DNA from: Nitrososphaerota archaeon | Lineage (GTDB): Archaea > Thermoproteota > EX4484-205 > JAAOZP01 | Reading direction: 5' to 3' | NCBI GenBank assembly: GCA_011605725.1 | Contig: JAAOZP010000012.1 | Span: forward strand, 1-64,000 | DNA: 64,000 bases | Shown: positions 1-9,896 of the stretch, piece after piece | Layout of the letters: each line of letters starts with the position of its first letter | Position numbering within the stretch: the first letter of the stretch is position 1 | Notes under the pieces: generated by a model | What the model saw: the letters and a program-made list of their open reading frames with translations, nothing else | What the model was told of the DNA's origin: nothing | Databases searched by the model: none | Position numbers and translations under genes: made by a program

Positions 1-314
1 CTCCCTGGCTAATCATTATTGCCGCCATGGCTTTAATCATAATAGTCCTACTGGCGATGCTTTTAAGAAGAAAACCCAGGAGAGAGACACTTCCCCCACC
101 TCCCCCTCCTCCACCGCCTGAAAACATTCAGGCTGAAACAGGAACATACGAGCCTAGGCTTGAAAGACACTGGAGGTTTAAAGTTAAAAGACTCCTGCTG
201 CCCGCCATCTCAGCCGTCTCCATAATATCAATAGTGATTGGAGCCCCCGAGCAATATGGAACTGTCCAGGCATTCGTGAATTTCCTCTGCTTATCCTGCA
301 TAGGCATCTGGTGA
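1..314 (+). CDS. C-terminal part of a membrane protein ending in a CxxC motif (partial)
   Basis: The reading frame is open from the first bases of the window, so the gene starts upstream and only its last ~104 residues are visible. It shows one hydrophobic segment followed by a basic stop-transfer RRKPRR, a run of nine prolines, then a second hydrophobic stretch and the ending FLCLSCIGIW with a CxxC pair. The stop overlaps closely with the next gene, whose GTG begins 4 bases later, so the two are probably co-transcribed and co-translated. The CxxC end and the iron-sulfur neighbour suggest a redox membrane partner, which is inference. I do not recognise a family. Confidence 0.6.
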   Translation, partial: PWLIIIAAMALIIIVLLAMLLRRKPRRETLPPPPPPPPPENIQAETGTYEPRLERHWRFKVKRLLLPAISAVSIISIVIGAPEQYGTVQAFVNFLCLSCIGIW

Positions 315-317
315 GAA

Positions 318-1091
318 GTGTCTTTGAACCTTACTCGTCCCAGAAGAGCAACCCAGCTCCTGGGATTCCTAGTTTTGAATCTAGGGTTAACATCCGCTTT
401 AAAGACCGGTATTGTATGTCCCGCGCTCTATTGTTACTCATGCCCTTTAGCATCTTTCGCATGCCCATTCGGGACTCTTCAGCATTTCATCGGGTTTGGG
501 GAGCTTCCCCTCTATGCTGGAGGAAGCCTCGGACTATACTCGGTATCGCTGGGAAGAACATACTGCGGCTGGTTCTGTCCATTCGGAGCAGTGCAGGACA
601 TTTTAGGAGGTTTTAGGAAAAAGAAGCTTAGGCTTAAAACCTTTCCCTGGGCCAAATTCACGGTTCTAGCCGTCGCGCTTGCAGCGGCTTACGCTACTGG
701 GGAAACAGTGTTCTGCAGGTATTGCCCGTCTGGAAGCTTGTTCGCCGCATTCCCCAACATCTTCCTTCTGAATCTGAACCCAATACCCCTTGGGGTTTGG
801 ATTCATCTAATAACCCTGACAACCGTTTTAATAGGCGTGTTAACCATAGGAAGAGTCTGGTGTAGATACTTCTGCCCGCTTGGAGCAGTTTTTGGAGCAT
901 TCAACAGGATCTCGGGTTTAACGATGAAGGTGGATTCGACGCTGTGCACAGGTTGTAGAAACTGTTTGAAAAACTGTCCCATGGGGATTGACGATGTAAA
1001 GGCAATCGGCTCCTCTACCGATTGTATTCGCTGCGGGAAGTGCGCTGAGGCTTGTCCTAGAAAAGCTATTCGATTCGCCGCGAACCTTTAA
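318..1091 (+). CDS. NapH/MauN-type polyferredoxin membrane protein
   Basis: A 257-residue membrane protein with four to five hydrophobic segments and the NapH-family cysteine motifs CGWFCPFG near residue 82 and CRYFCPLG near residue 182. These are followed by two classical 4Fe-4S binding motifs, CTGCRNCLKNCP and CIRCGKCAEACP, at about residues 210-250. Proteins of this type pass electrons between quinone or membrane donors and extracytoplasmic reductases, but the partner enzyme is not visible here. Starts at GTG 4 bases after the preceding membrane gene, with which it forms an operon. An extra cysteine cluster (CPALYCYSCPLASFACP) near residues 34-50 resembles the first motif of NosR/NapH-like proteins. 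Family call is firm, substrate unknown. Confidence 0.85.
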   Translation: MSLNLTRPRRATQLLGFLVLNLGLTSALKTGIVCPALYCYSCPLASFACPFGTLQHFIGFGELPLYAGGSLGLYSVSLGRTYCGWFCPFGAVQDILGGFRKKKLRLKTFPWAKFTVLAVALAAAYATGETVFCRYCPSGSLFAAFPNIFLLNLNPIPLGVWIHLITLTTVLIGVLTIGRVWCRYFCPLGAVFGAFNRISGLTMKVDSTLCTGCRNCLKNCPMGIDDVKAIGSSTDCIRCGKCAEACPRKAIRFAANL

Positions 1092-1194
1092 AAAACACGT
1101 CTAGACACTACTGGCAGCAGGCTGCAAAGTCCTGCGTCAGCACGCGCTATAAACAGCTTCGAGAATAATCCTGTTTAAAATCCTCAAGCCACTT

Positions 1195-2535
1195 TCAGAG
1201 CCCGGTTTCCCTCTTGTAGACTCTCTCGACGAACGAGTCCCTCACAGGCTTGTAAACCTTGTTGAAAAACTTCTGCTGGTCGAGCAGAACATCCTGCGGA
1301 AACTCCTCAAGATACTGTAAAGCCCTTCTCCAGGCTTCCTCATACGGAACCACCTCGTTTATCCTTCTAACTATTTGCTCATCATAATCCCTTGGAGTCT
1401 GTTCAGCATTACCTATCATTAACCACCCGTCTTCCGACAAGTAGGCAGTCTCATTCCCCAGTTGGAAAACGTTTCTCTCCTCAGCCTGCTTAGAAGGCTT
1501 AACAACATCCCTCCGGCCGGAAGGCTTCTTGGCTTCAACCCCTCTTTGCTTAGCCCAAGCGTAGAAGATTGCCCTGTTCAAGCCGAATGACTTGGATTTC
1601 TCGATGTCTCTCGTTAAAAGGAAGCATCGCGCAGCCTGCAGCAGCGCCATAACTTGGAACCTTCCAAGCCTGGGCGTTTCCTCTCCACGGCTCATGCTGC
1701 CCGAAGGCATGGGTGCCACTCTTTTAAAGTATCCTCCGACTGTAGATAAAGCTTTTTCCGCAAGCTCATCCGCCTCTCCTTCTTCAAAATCCATGTAAAC
1801 CGTCCTATGCTTGAAGCTCTCCGGGTTGACCCATGAAAGATCGAAGACGTCAATATCATCCGGTTTGAAGCAGACACACGAATAGTCCAGTTCCCTGTGG
1901 AGAGATAGTGGAAGAGTGAAAACCCTCTTAAGATCCATCTTATTCTCGATCTTTGCGCCTTCAGCTAAACCCGTAAGCTTCGGCTTAACCATCCTAGTGA
2001 CATACTCGACTATTGCGAAGGCAGCGTCCAGAGGATGATGCTTTTTAAAAAGCTCTCTGGAAAAAGCTTCTTCAGAAACATGCACGTGACACCCCCGGCC
2101 GCTCCATTTAAGATATACTGACTTCACAACCCTCTCCCTCTCAAGCTCCTCAACTATCAGCCTGCAAACAGCCAGTGTTTCACGCCACCTTTCAACATCA
2201 TTATCCACGTCCCAAGTCGGGGTGGAACGGTAAATGTTGGAAACATCCTCCAGGTCCTCGCTCACCGAGAGCCTAACGTATTTATTGGCTGAACCGTAGA
2301 AAGACCTAGGTTTAGCAAACCAGAATCCTCTCAGCAGCCTATTTACATCACTCGAATCCTTGAATCTAAGCGGCGACCCGTCTCTACCATACCTTATGAA
2401 AACCCTTCTCTCTAAGCCGCCTTCAACAGCTATCCACCTGTCTCTCCCATAGTTGAAGAGCTCTCCTGCAACCCTTGGGTGAGAGTAATACTCGAAAACC
2501 CAATCCAGGTCTCTCTGGCGACTTGGCTTCGCCAT
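1195..2535 (-). CDS. Archaeo-eukaryotic primase-superfamily protein (PriS-like) with long C-terminal extension
   Basis: 446 residues. The N-terminal ~215 residues carry the marks of the AEP fold: a DVD metal-binding triad in TWDVDND (residues 108-114), the SGRGCHVH nucleotide-binding motif (145-152), and a basic LKRVFTLPLSLHRE stretch (202-215) that resembles the 'RLPGSLH' motif of archaeal primase small subunits. Residues ~290-446 form a helical, charged extension not found in standard PriS, which is about 350 residues long. It could be the replicative primase small subunit of a divergent lineage or an accessory primase-polymerase used in repair or end joining. No large subunit or Ku/ligase gene is near. 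A TATA-like sequence just upstream (about 2555-2563 on the minus strand) predicts a leaderless transcript starting at this ATG. Confidence 0.75.
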   Translation of the reverse strand: MAKPSRQRDLDWVFEYYSHPRVAGELFNYGRDRWIAVEGGLERRVFIRYGRDGSPLRFKDSSDVNRLLRGFWFAKPRSFYGSANKYVRLSVSEDLEDVSNIYRSTPTWDVDNDVERWRETLAVCRLIVEELERERVVKSVYLKWSGRGCHVHVSEEAFSRELFKKHHPLDAAFAIVEYVTRMVKPKLTGLAEGAKIENKMDLKRVFTLPLSLHRELDYSCVCFKPDDIDVFDLSWVNPESFKHRTVYMDFEEGEADELAEKALSTVGGYFKRVAPMPSGSMSRGEETPRLGRFQVMALLQAARCFLLTRDIEKSKSFGLNRAIFYAWAKQRGVEAKKPSGRRDVVKPSKQAEERNVFQLGNETAYLSEDGWLMIGNAEQTPRDYDEQIVRRINEVVPYEEAWRRALQYLEEFPQDVLLDQQKFFNKVYKPVRDSFVERVYKRETGL

Positions 2536-2640
2536 GCTACGTTTTCCCCGCTGATTTAAAAATAAACTTTTCCAGCCTACTGGAGCAACCGGTGTTTATA
2601 AAAAGTTTAATAATAACTGCGCTGAAAAACCGTTGAAAAA

Positions 2641-3819
2641 TTGTCTGTTGAGCAAGAAGGTTTGGAAAAGAAGGAGGCGCCGGCTTCAACCCGTTTCTTA
2701 AGACAAATGCTGCTGATAATCATAAACCCGAGGGAAGCGTTTATCCAAGTTAAGGATTCACCCAGCTTTATCCCCATGCTGATTATCCCACCGATCCTAG
2801 TGGCATTAACTTTCACTCAATACTATGTTTTCTACAGGATGAAAATGAATATTCCGGCAGCATTCTACACGGAACAGATCGACTCCTTCATAAACAGCCT
2901 TATTCAGTTAAGGCTGATGCAATACATAGTTATAGTGTTGTTCAGCATACTTCTGATGCTGCTTATTTTCTGGAGCGGGAGGTTTTTAGGAGGATACGGA
3001 GACTTTAAGCAGGGTGTTTCCATAACAGGCTACGCGCATCTTCCGAATTTCCTTGGCCTCGTGATAATCATCCTGCTATTCCTGTTTATACCAGCGGTTC
3101 AGACAAGCGTCCTTACGCTTGTCGGCTACCCCATAAGGGGGCAGCCGAAGGATAACATAGTTATAGGCTTAAGAGACTACATAGGGGAAGATTCCAATTT
3201 GACTATGAGAATGATGAGTTACTACAGCGTTCCGTTGAACGCTACGATAAGCAGCGGCGGAGCTATAATTGGCGCCACTAGCATAGTTGAAGGAGAAATC
3301 AATATTACTTACGCTGTAACTACCTCGACAGGGATTAATAAGACTGTGAAAAAAATCTGGTTGAACGGAACAAGCCTAAACTATAACACTCCGTTAACAA
3401 TCAGAAAAATTTTCGACAGCGGAGAATATTGCGTGAAGAACTGTGTCAAGAGTTTCACCGTCGACCTAACCCTGTTTCTGAACAATACGTATGTCTCGCC
3501 GGTTCAAGAAAACATGAGCATACCGTACATCCTGGTTTTTAACGTTTACGAGGCGGGTGTGAAAACCAGAACCTACGAGGTTTCCTCAAGCTTCTACACT
3601 GAAGTGGCGCAATGTCCAGATCCAAAGCCTTTAGTCAACCTTATAAACGAGAAGATAAGCCCGATAGTTCAGGTTCTCATCATAGCTGTATCAATATGGC
3701 AGTTTCTCCTTTTAGCCGTAGCGCTCAGGATTATTCACGAATTCCAATGGGTTAAAGTTATACTTTTCGTAGGGGCTTATGCTGCAGCTAAGTATTTGCT
3801 TCTCGGCTTCACAATATGA
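2641..3819 (+). CDS. Yip1-domain membrane protein
   Basis: 392 residues starting at TTG. The N-terminus (NPREAFIQVKDSPSF followed by IIPPILVAL) is typical of archaeal and bacterial Yip1/YIP1-family integral membrane proteins; there are about five membrane segments. Between residues ~180 and ~330 lies a large extracytoplasmic insert rich in Asn-x-Ser/Thr sites and beta-like repeats, then two final membrane helices. A TATA box at about 2594-2602 serves it. Function in prokaryotes is unknown. It is divergent from the primase-like gene and stands alone. Confidence 0.7.
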   Translation: MSVEQEGLEKKEAPASTRFLRQMLLIIINPREAFIQVKDSPSFIPMLIIPPILVALTFTQYYVFYRMKMNIPAAFYTEQIDSFINSLIQLRLMQYIVIVLFSILLMLLIFWSGRFLGGYGDFKQGVSITGYAHLPNFLGLVIIILLFLFIPAVQTSVLTLVGYPIRGQPKDNIVIGLRDYIGEDSNLTMRMMSYYSVPLNATISSGGAIIGATSIVEGEINITYAVTTSTGINKTVKKIWLNGTSLNYNTPLTIRKIFDSGEYCVKNCVKSFTVDLTLFLNNTYVSPVQENMSIPYILVFNVYEAGVKTRTYEVSSSFYTEVAQCPDPKPLVNLINEKISPIVQVLIIAVSIWQFLLLAVALRIIHEFQWVKVILFVGAYAAAKYLLLGFTI

Positions 3820-3832
3820 CTCTTAAAAAGTT

Positions 3833-4957
3833 TCAAAGCATCATCTCTATGCATTTTACATATGCTTCTGAAACATCAACCCCAGTACAGTTCCTCGTGT
3901 TAATATAGAAGTCTGGACGGGAATTAACCTCTATGAAGAAGACTTCTGCATGATCCAAGACTTCTTCCAAAAAACTTGCAAGCTTAGAATATTCCGGGGT
4001 TCTAAACATTTCTTTAAACGCTTCATCCATTTTCCCCCGGGCCTCTAGAAACTTGTCCCGAGAAAGCTTAACGCTTCTTGAAAAACACTCCTTAAACCTT
4101 TTAACCCGCTCGTGAACAGGCGCAAGACTCCTACTGTATCCGACGACTTTTTCAACCGCTTCACGATCCACCTCAGGTATCGCGTCGACCCCGAGTACAC
4201 CTATTGTTTTCGAAACGGCTGCAGCAGCCCTAGCAGCCTCATTCTCAACCCTCCTGGGAATAGTCACGCCCACGGGCACAGCCCCTAAGGCAGTGTTAGT
4301 TGCAAAAACCTCCTTTGAAGATGGGACTCTCGCGAGAGAAGCTAGGCAAACATGGCTCACCCCGTTGTAGGAAGCCACGACTATCCTAAGGTCGAAAGCC
4401 TTATTCACGGCACTCTGAACCAGCAGGCCTGACGGACTGTCTAGGCTCCTAACCCATTTTCTAAGTATGTTTTCAAGCTGCTTCCTTTCCTCAACCAGCG
4501 TAACGTTCCTTCCCCGGCTGCCTCTCTCAGGCTTCACGACGAACGGGTAGTTGAACAAAAACTCTATCTCGTCAACCACCCTCCTGATGTCCTCAACCCT
4601 GTAAACCGGTTTCTCACCCTCTTTTTCAACAGCGAAAGGAACGTACGCGGTCTTAACGGTTTTAACCCTGTTTCTAATGAACCTGGCTATTGTGAACGTT
4701 TTATTGTTACACACGTTTTCAACCTCGAATGCATTAATCACTCTTCCACCGTTCTCCTCCAGCAGGAACGAGGCTCTTTCCCTTCTGGATTTAGACTGAC
4801 ACCTGTTTATAACCGGAGAATATTCTTCAACGCCTCCAAGCATGTTTACAGTCACCGGGAAATTTACCGTTTCAAGCAGCACTCCTTTTTCCTCAGCAGC
4901 CAGTTTTATACCTATTTCGTCACACGTCACAGCGTCATAAAATATTGCGGGCTTCAA
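3833..4957 (-). CDS. RimK/LysX-like ATP-grasp ligase
   Basis: 374 residues. ATP-grasp hallmarks are present in order: a pre-ATP-grasp domain; NKTFTIARFIRN near residue 84 (the N/DKxxT motif); the Lys-binding strand PFVVKPERGSRG (~137-148); the core strand FDLRIVVAS (~182-190); and the metal-binding FIEVNSRPDF near residue 345. These enzymes join an acid to an amine with ATP through an acyl-phosphate. Compared with LysX/RimK it has an extra helical insert of ~90 residues (about 245-335) between the core and the EVN metal motif. Its start codon overlaps the end of the rpe gene by 4 bases, so the two are translationally coupled. Substrate unknown. Confidence 0.75.
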   Translation of the reverse strand: MKPAIFYDAVTCDEIGIKLAAEEKGVLLETVNFPVTVNMLGGVEEYSPVINRCQSKSRRERASFLLEENGGRVINAFEVENVCNNKTFTIARFIRNRVKTVKTAYVPFAVEKEGEKPVYRVEDIRRVVDEIEFLFNYPFVVKPERGSRGRNVTLVEERKQLENILRKWVRSLDSPSGLLVQSAVNKAFDLRIVVASYNGVSHVCLASLARVPSSKEVFATNTALGAVPVGVTIPRRVENEAARAAAAVSKTIGVLGVDAIPEVDREAVEKVVGYSRSLAPVHERVKRFKECFSRSVKLSRDKFLEARGKMDEAFKEMFRTPEYSKLASFLEEVLDHAEVFFIEVNSRPDFYINTRNCTGVDVSEAYVKCIEMML

Positions 4958-5631
4958 GGCTTCCAGTAGACTCCTTCAACACTCCTCCTCAAATCCTTAA
5001 CTGCTTTCGCAACATTATTAGACCCGTATATCGCGGAGCCGGCTACAAGCATCGTCGCCCCTGCTTTAACGGCCAGTGGAGCAGTCTTAACGTTCACCCC
5101 GCCGTCGACAGCAACATCCACATTATCCAGGCCCCTTGAGAAAAGGCTTCTCCTCACAGCCGTGATCTTTGGAAGAGTTTCAAGCATGAATCTCTGAGCA
5201 CCGAAACCCGGGTTAACAGTCATGACTAGCACGATGTCCACGTCGTCAAGCAGCCTAGTGACTCTATTAACCTTCGTAGCAGGGTTTATCGAAACCCCCG
5301 GCTTAACCCCTAGCTTCCTTATCCTGTTTACAAGGCTTAAAGGACGGCTGGTAGACTCTACGTGAATAGTGACGATATCAACCCCAGCCTTAGCCATCTC
5401 CTCGACAAACCATTCCGGCTTATCAACCATAAGGTGGGCTTCCAAAGGCAGCTTCGTCTCCTTCCTTATGCATTTAACCACAGGCGGCCCTATGGTCATG
5501 TTCGGCACGAAATGCGCATCCATAACGTCGATGTGAAGAAGGTCGACTCCAGCCGACTCCACCCGCTTAATATCTTCAGCAAGCCTAGCGAAATCCGCGG
5601 ACAGTATTGAAGCGGCAATCTTAACTCTCAA
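4954..5631 (-). CDS. rpe: Ribulose-phosphate 3-epimerase
   Basis: 225 residues, normal length for the family. It interconverts ribulose-5-phosphate and xylulose-5-phosphate in a TIM barrel. Seen: ASILSADFARL at the N-terminus, HIDVMDAHFVPN (metal His/Asp), LEAHLMVDKP (His), TVNPGFGAQRF (phosphate loop), VAVDGGVN (catalytic Asp) and the final phosphate-binding VAGSAIYG. All expected catalytic residues are present. It overlaps the ATP-grasp gene by 4 bases, with rpe first in the operon. In an archaeon it would supply pentoses by the non-oxidative route. Confidence 0.93.
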   Translation of the reverse strand: MRVKIAASILSADFARLAEDIKRVESAGVDLLHIDVMDAHFVPNMTIGPPVVKCIRKETKLPLEAHLMVDKPEWFVEEMAKAGVDIVTIHVESTSRPLSLVNRIRKLGVKPGVSINPATKVNRVTRLLDDVDIVLVMTVNPGFGAQRFMLETLPKITAVRRSLFSRGLDNVDVAVDGGVNVKTAPLAVKAGATMLVAGSAIYGSNNVAKAVKDLRRSVEGVYWKP

Positions 5632-5849
5632 AAACCACCACCCGTCCCCTTTCTAAGCATTTTTCAAACCTCAACCCAGTACGGTACGTAGTGAAAAACA
5701 GGCTGACGCTTTATAAAGTTGTTGCGGAAAACGGAAACTTTTGAAAAGCTCTAAAAACGCTTAAAGCCTCAGGTTTATCTCGAAGCCATAGCGCGTTCTA
5801 AACAGGCGATTTAACCAGATGCTGAACAACATTCACGAGAAAAGGGATG

Positions 5850-5862
5850 CAAAACCTATATA
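5850..5862 (+). promoter_or_regulatory. TATA box of the P-type ATPase gene
   Basis: CTATATAAG lies about 30 bases upstream of the ATG at 5889, the spacing expected for an archaeal promoter with a very short leader. This is why the ATG at 5889 is preferred over the in-frame one at 5847, which lies upstream of the TATA box. Confidence 0.6.
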
Positions 5863-5888
5863 AGTTTTCTAGGGTTGAAGGTAGAAAG

Positions 5889-8665
5889 ATGAGGAACGTT
5901 TGGGAGCTTGCTCCGGAGAAAGTCTTCGAAGAGTTAAAGACTACTCCCCAGGGGCTCAGCAGCGAGGAGGCTGAACGCAGGCTCAGGGAGTATGGTTTAA
6001 ACGAGGCTTTAACCGGTAGGAGACTATCCTCCCTGCTTCTATTCCTCTCCCAGTTTAGAAGCCCTCTCGTCTACATACTGGTTTTCGCGACACTCGTAGC
6101 AGCGCTGGCGGGAGAGCTGACGGACGCCATTATAATCCTCGTCATCATAATCGTAAACTCTCTAATCGGCTTCATATTGGAGAGAAGATCAGGGAAAGCC
6201 CTTGAAAAACTAAGGAAATACGTCAGATACAGCGTGAAGGTTGTGAGGGACGGTAAGAAAATAGTGATAGATTCAACTCAGCTCGTACCTGGAGACCTCG
6301 TTGAGCTTACAGTGGGCGACATAGTTCCTGCAGACATAAGGCTAGTATCGTGTGAAAACCTTACTACAAACGAGTCGACGTTAACAGGCGAGTCGCTGCC
6401 TGTTGAAAAAACCTTCAACCCGATTAAGGCTAAACCAATCCCCCAGGAGCTTTCCAACTTCGTCTTCATGGGTACCAGCATTATCTCCGGCATGGCAACC
6501 GGGGTGTTGTCTCAACAGGAAAACAGACGTTCTTCGGAAGAGCTGTGAAATACATTGTTGAAGAAGAGGGTGAAACAGAGTTCTCCAAAAGCATTTCAAG
6601 ATTCAGCAGGTTTCTGGTGGAGATAGTCGCTGTGATGACGGCCTTCGTCTTCATAGCTAACGCGCTTCTCCAAAGGCCGTTGATAGACTCTCTGCTTTTC
6701 GCACTGGCTCTCGCAGTGGGAATAACTCCTGAAGCGCTTCCCTTCGTAATAACAGTAAGCCTTTCAATGGGTTCTCTAAAAATGGCTAGGAGGAAGGTCA
6801 TAGTCAAGAGGCTGGACTCTATTGAGGATATTGGCAATATGGATGTTCTATGCACTGATAAAACAGGTACTCTAACTGAGAACGTGATTACTGTTGAAAG
6901 CTTTTTCACCGCTGACAACAGGCCTTCTGAAACAGTTATCGAGCTTGCGGCAGCAGCGTGCGACGTCACTGTTCAAAGAGGGAAGGTGGTGGGTAACCCG
7001 ATAGATTCAGCAATCTACAACTATGTTCTTAAAAAGTTTGGACAAGCTAAGGTTGCAGCATATAAGCGTATACAGCTGATCCCGTTCGACTTTTCAAGAA
7101 GAAGGATGAGCGTAGTGGTTGAGAAGAACGGGGAATACCTTTTAGTTTGCAAGGGCGCACCGGAGTCGGTGATCTCAGTATGTAAAGACGTGCATGTTTC
7201 AGACTCCGTTGAGCCGATTTCAAACCTAGAGGAGAATCTGAAAGAAACATATTCGAGCTGGAGCAGGTCCGGCTACAGGGTTATAGGAGTAGGGGTAAAA
7301 GAGCTGTCTGAAGAAGAAGTTAAATCAAGTAGGAAGTTCTCCCCGGAGGATGAAAAGGATTTAACCTTCATGGGTTTCGTAACTTTTCTCGACCCGCCGA
7401 AGAAAGACGCTATTAAAGCGATGACCGCGTTCAGAAGACTAGGGATTAACCTTAAGATTGTAAGTGGCGACGACCCGAATGTTACGGCTGAAGTCTGCAG
7501 GTCAGTCGGCCTTCAAGTAGAGGGGGGAAGGGTGATTACTGGAAGCGAGCTTGAAGGAATGGATGGGGAAGAGTTGAAGAAGGTTGTTGAAAAACATAAT
7601 GTTTTCGCACGCGTCACGCCTGAGCAGAAGGTTGAGATAATCAAGGCGCTTAGAGAAAACGGTCATGTAGTTGGTTTTCTAGGGGACGGGGTGAACGATG
7701 CGCCAGCGCTAAGGATTTCGGACGTAGGTATATCTGTGGACACTGCTGTAGACGTGGCTAAGGATGCTGCCGACATCATCCTGCTTCAGAAAAGACTAGG
7801 CGTGATAACGAACGGCGTAATAGAGGGGAGGAGAATATTCGGCAACACTATAAAGTATGTTTTGAACACTTTAAGCGCTAACTTCGGAAACATGCTTACT
7901 GTAGCGTTCGCATCCGTTCTCCTCCCTTTCATACCGCTCCTGCCCACACAGGTTCTTCTCCTAAACCTTCTTTCAGACGCCCCTCTTCTAATGATATCAA
8001 CGGATAATGTTGACAAAGAGTATTTAAGGTCGCCGAGAAGATGGAGCATAAGGTTCCTTTCAGAAGCAATGATGTTCTTCGGACTGATAAGCACTATGTT
8101 CGACCTTCTAACAATGCAGGCTCTCCACATACTGCTGCAGTTCCACTATGACCCGAGCTCCGAAATCTTCCAGACGCTTTTCAGAACAGGATGGTTTCTC
8201 GAATCAGTGCTTTCGGAAATGTTCGTGACTTTCTCAATAAGGACCCACATGCCCTTCTACCGCTCTAAGCCGAGCGGATGGCTGGTTGGAACGACTGAAA
8301 TAGTCTTCCTAACAGTTATCTTCATAATCTACTCTCCTGTCGGCGAAGCCTTCCGATTCGCAGCACCCTCAGCCTACCTCCTAGCCATAATCGCGATAAT
8401 TCTAGTCTCCTACTTCATACTGCTGGAACTGGTTAAGAAGCCTTTCTTCAGGAGACACAGGTTTGGAGGACCCCCGCCAGAAGTGCTCTCCGAAGTTAAG
8501 AAGCTCAGGGGGAGAAGGGGGGCGATAATGAGGAGGCTCAGGAAGCTGCAACGGTTAAGGGAGTCCGGCGGGATTTCTGAGGAAGCATACCTAACGCTCA
8601 GCAGCGAGTTGGAAGAGGATTTAATGAAGGTGAATGAAAGACTGAAAGAATTGTTGAAAGACTAG
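5889..8665 (+). pseudogene. Mg2+/cation P-type ATPase (MgtA-like), split by a single-base frameshift
   Basis: All P-type ATPase motifs are present: TGES (near 6378), LTPE-type M4 as ITPEALP, the phosphorylation site DKTGT (near 6856), GDGVNDAP (near 7684), and flanking helices. VKRLDSIEDIGNMD and the IKYVLNTLSANFGN region resemble MgtA-type (P3B) Mg2+ transporters more than Ca2+ pumps. The frame breaks at about 6505-6510. Adding one G there gives GVVVSTGKQTFFGRA, which restores one ~926-residue protein; without it a stop falls at 6546-6548. The second half could restart at a GTG at 6545 overlapping that stop. The last ~45 residues form a SHOCT-like helical hairpin (RRLRKLQRLRESGGISEEAY). Either a real mutation or a sequencing error. 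Confidence 0.85.
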
Positions 8666-9777
8666 TTCAACACGCTTTTCTGAAAAACAGGCTCCGCAAG
8701 GTTGTCTAGACGGGATACTACTAGACCCATAAGCTCATCTAAGCCTTTACGCAGCTTCGCCGACACCACGCAGTAAGGCAGGTCGTGAATAAGAGGATAA
8801 GCCCTGTTAATCTTCAACTCCACCTCTTGACTGCCTGATGCAAGGTCACACTTATTGAAAACCATCAGTATCCTCTCATCCTTAACCTTGAGGCTTCTAA
8901 GAATATCCAGGCAAGTCTTAATCCTTAAAAGCAGCAAGTCTGAAGGATCGCTCACATCCACAGTAAGCATTACAAGGTCTGAAAGCCTTATGTCGTCAAG
9001 CGTTATGCTGAAGTAAGCGATCAGCCGTGGGTCAAGATCCATTACGAACCCTATAGTGTCAACCAGAAAAACCTCGCGCCCCCTATGGGGAAGCAGGTAG
9101 TACTTACTGGTCAGCGTGGTGAAAGGCCTTGGACTAACGGGTTTATCCAAGTTCGTGAGAGCGTTGAAAAGCGTTGTTTTACCCGCATTATAATACCCAG
9201 TTATGCAAACCGTAGGTATGCCTGTTTCCCTCCTTCTTTTAAGCTGTAAAAGTCTTTCAAGCCTCCTCTTCTCAATCTCCGCTTGAATCAGCGACTTTCT
9301 CTTCAAAAGGCTTGCAACAGTCTCGTGATAAGCATATTCTCCGAGGCTCCTTGGACCAGGATGCTCCCTACCAGTCTTAAACCTTATAGACGCCAGCAGC
9401 TTCTGGTAGGGTATTTCTTTCAAGAGCCTGGCAAGCCTTATCTGAAGCTTAGAAAGCCTGTCTGAAGACGAAATTTCGAAAATCTTAAGCGTCAAGTCAT
9501 ATCTGTCCAACACCTCTACGCCCAGGATTCTTTCAAGATTATACTTTTGCTTACTTGTCAACACGTTGTAGAAGATAACGGTTTCAACACTGTTTTCAGC
9601 AACCTGTTGCTTCACCTCCTCTAGCTTGCCTCTACCAAGCATGAAAGCAACATTCTCCTTAGGGTTCACCTGTATGGTTGAACCGGAGACACTGTATCCG
9701 GCTGCAATACTCAGCTCCCTAAGCTCGCCAAGCCTAATCCTGTATAGGTGGTGATCATGAGGATCAGTCTTAACCAT
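8662..9777 (-). CDS. hflX: HflX family ribosome-associated GTPase
   Basis: 371 residues from the ATG at 9777 (a TTG at 9810 would add 11). The N-terminal HflX domain contains LGRGKLEEV and DRYDLTLKIFE, then a coiled linker, and the G domain: G1 GYYNAGKTT, a switch Thr region RPFTTLTS, G3 VDTIGFV, G4 NKCD. HflX binds the large ribosomal subunit and splits stalled or heat-damaged ribosomes in bacteria; archaeal homologues are widespread. It converges on the P-type ATPase gene, the two stops overlapping by 4 bases. All GTPase motifs are intact. Confidence 0.9.
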   Translation of the reverse strand: MVKTDPHDHHLYRIRLGELRELSIAAGYSVSGSTIQVNPKENVAFMLGRGKLEEVKQQVAENSVETVIFYNVLTSKQKYNLERILGVEVLDRYDLTLKIFEISSSDRLSKLQIRLARLLKEIPYQKLLASIRFKTGREHPGPRSLGEYAYHETVASLLKRKSLIQAEIEKRRLERLLQLKRRRETGIPTVCITGYYNAGKTTLFNALTNLDKPVSPRPFTTLTSKYYLLPHRGREVFLVDTIGFVMDLDPRLIAYFSITLDDIRLSDLVMLTVDVSDPSDLLLLRIKTCLDILRSLKVKDERILMVFNKCDLASGSQEVELKINRAYPLIHDLPYCVVSAKLRKGLDELMGLVVSRLDNLAEPVFQKSVLN

Positions 9778-9896
9778 GCAGAGCCAGGCTCTCAAACCAC
9801 TGTTTTTCAAACAGTAAGCATCCCTTCTAATAAGCTTTGACGTTCCCTACAGGGACCAGGAGGCTCTTTTCAACAGCCGTAAACAGCGTGAGCCGC

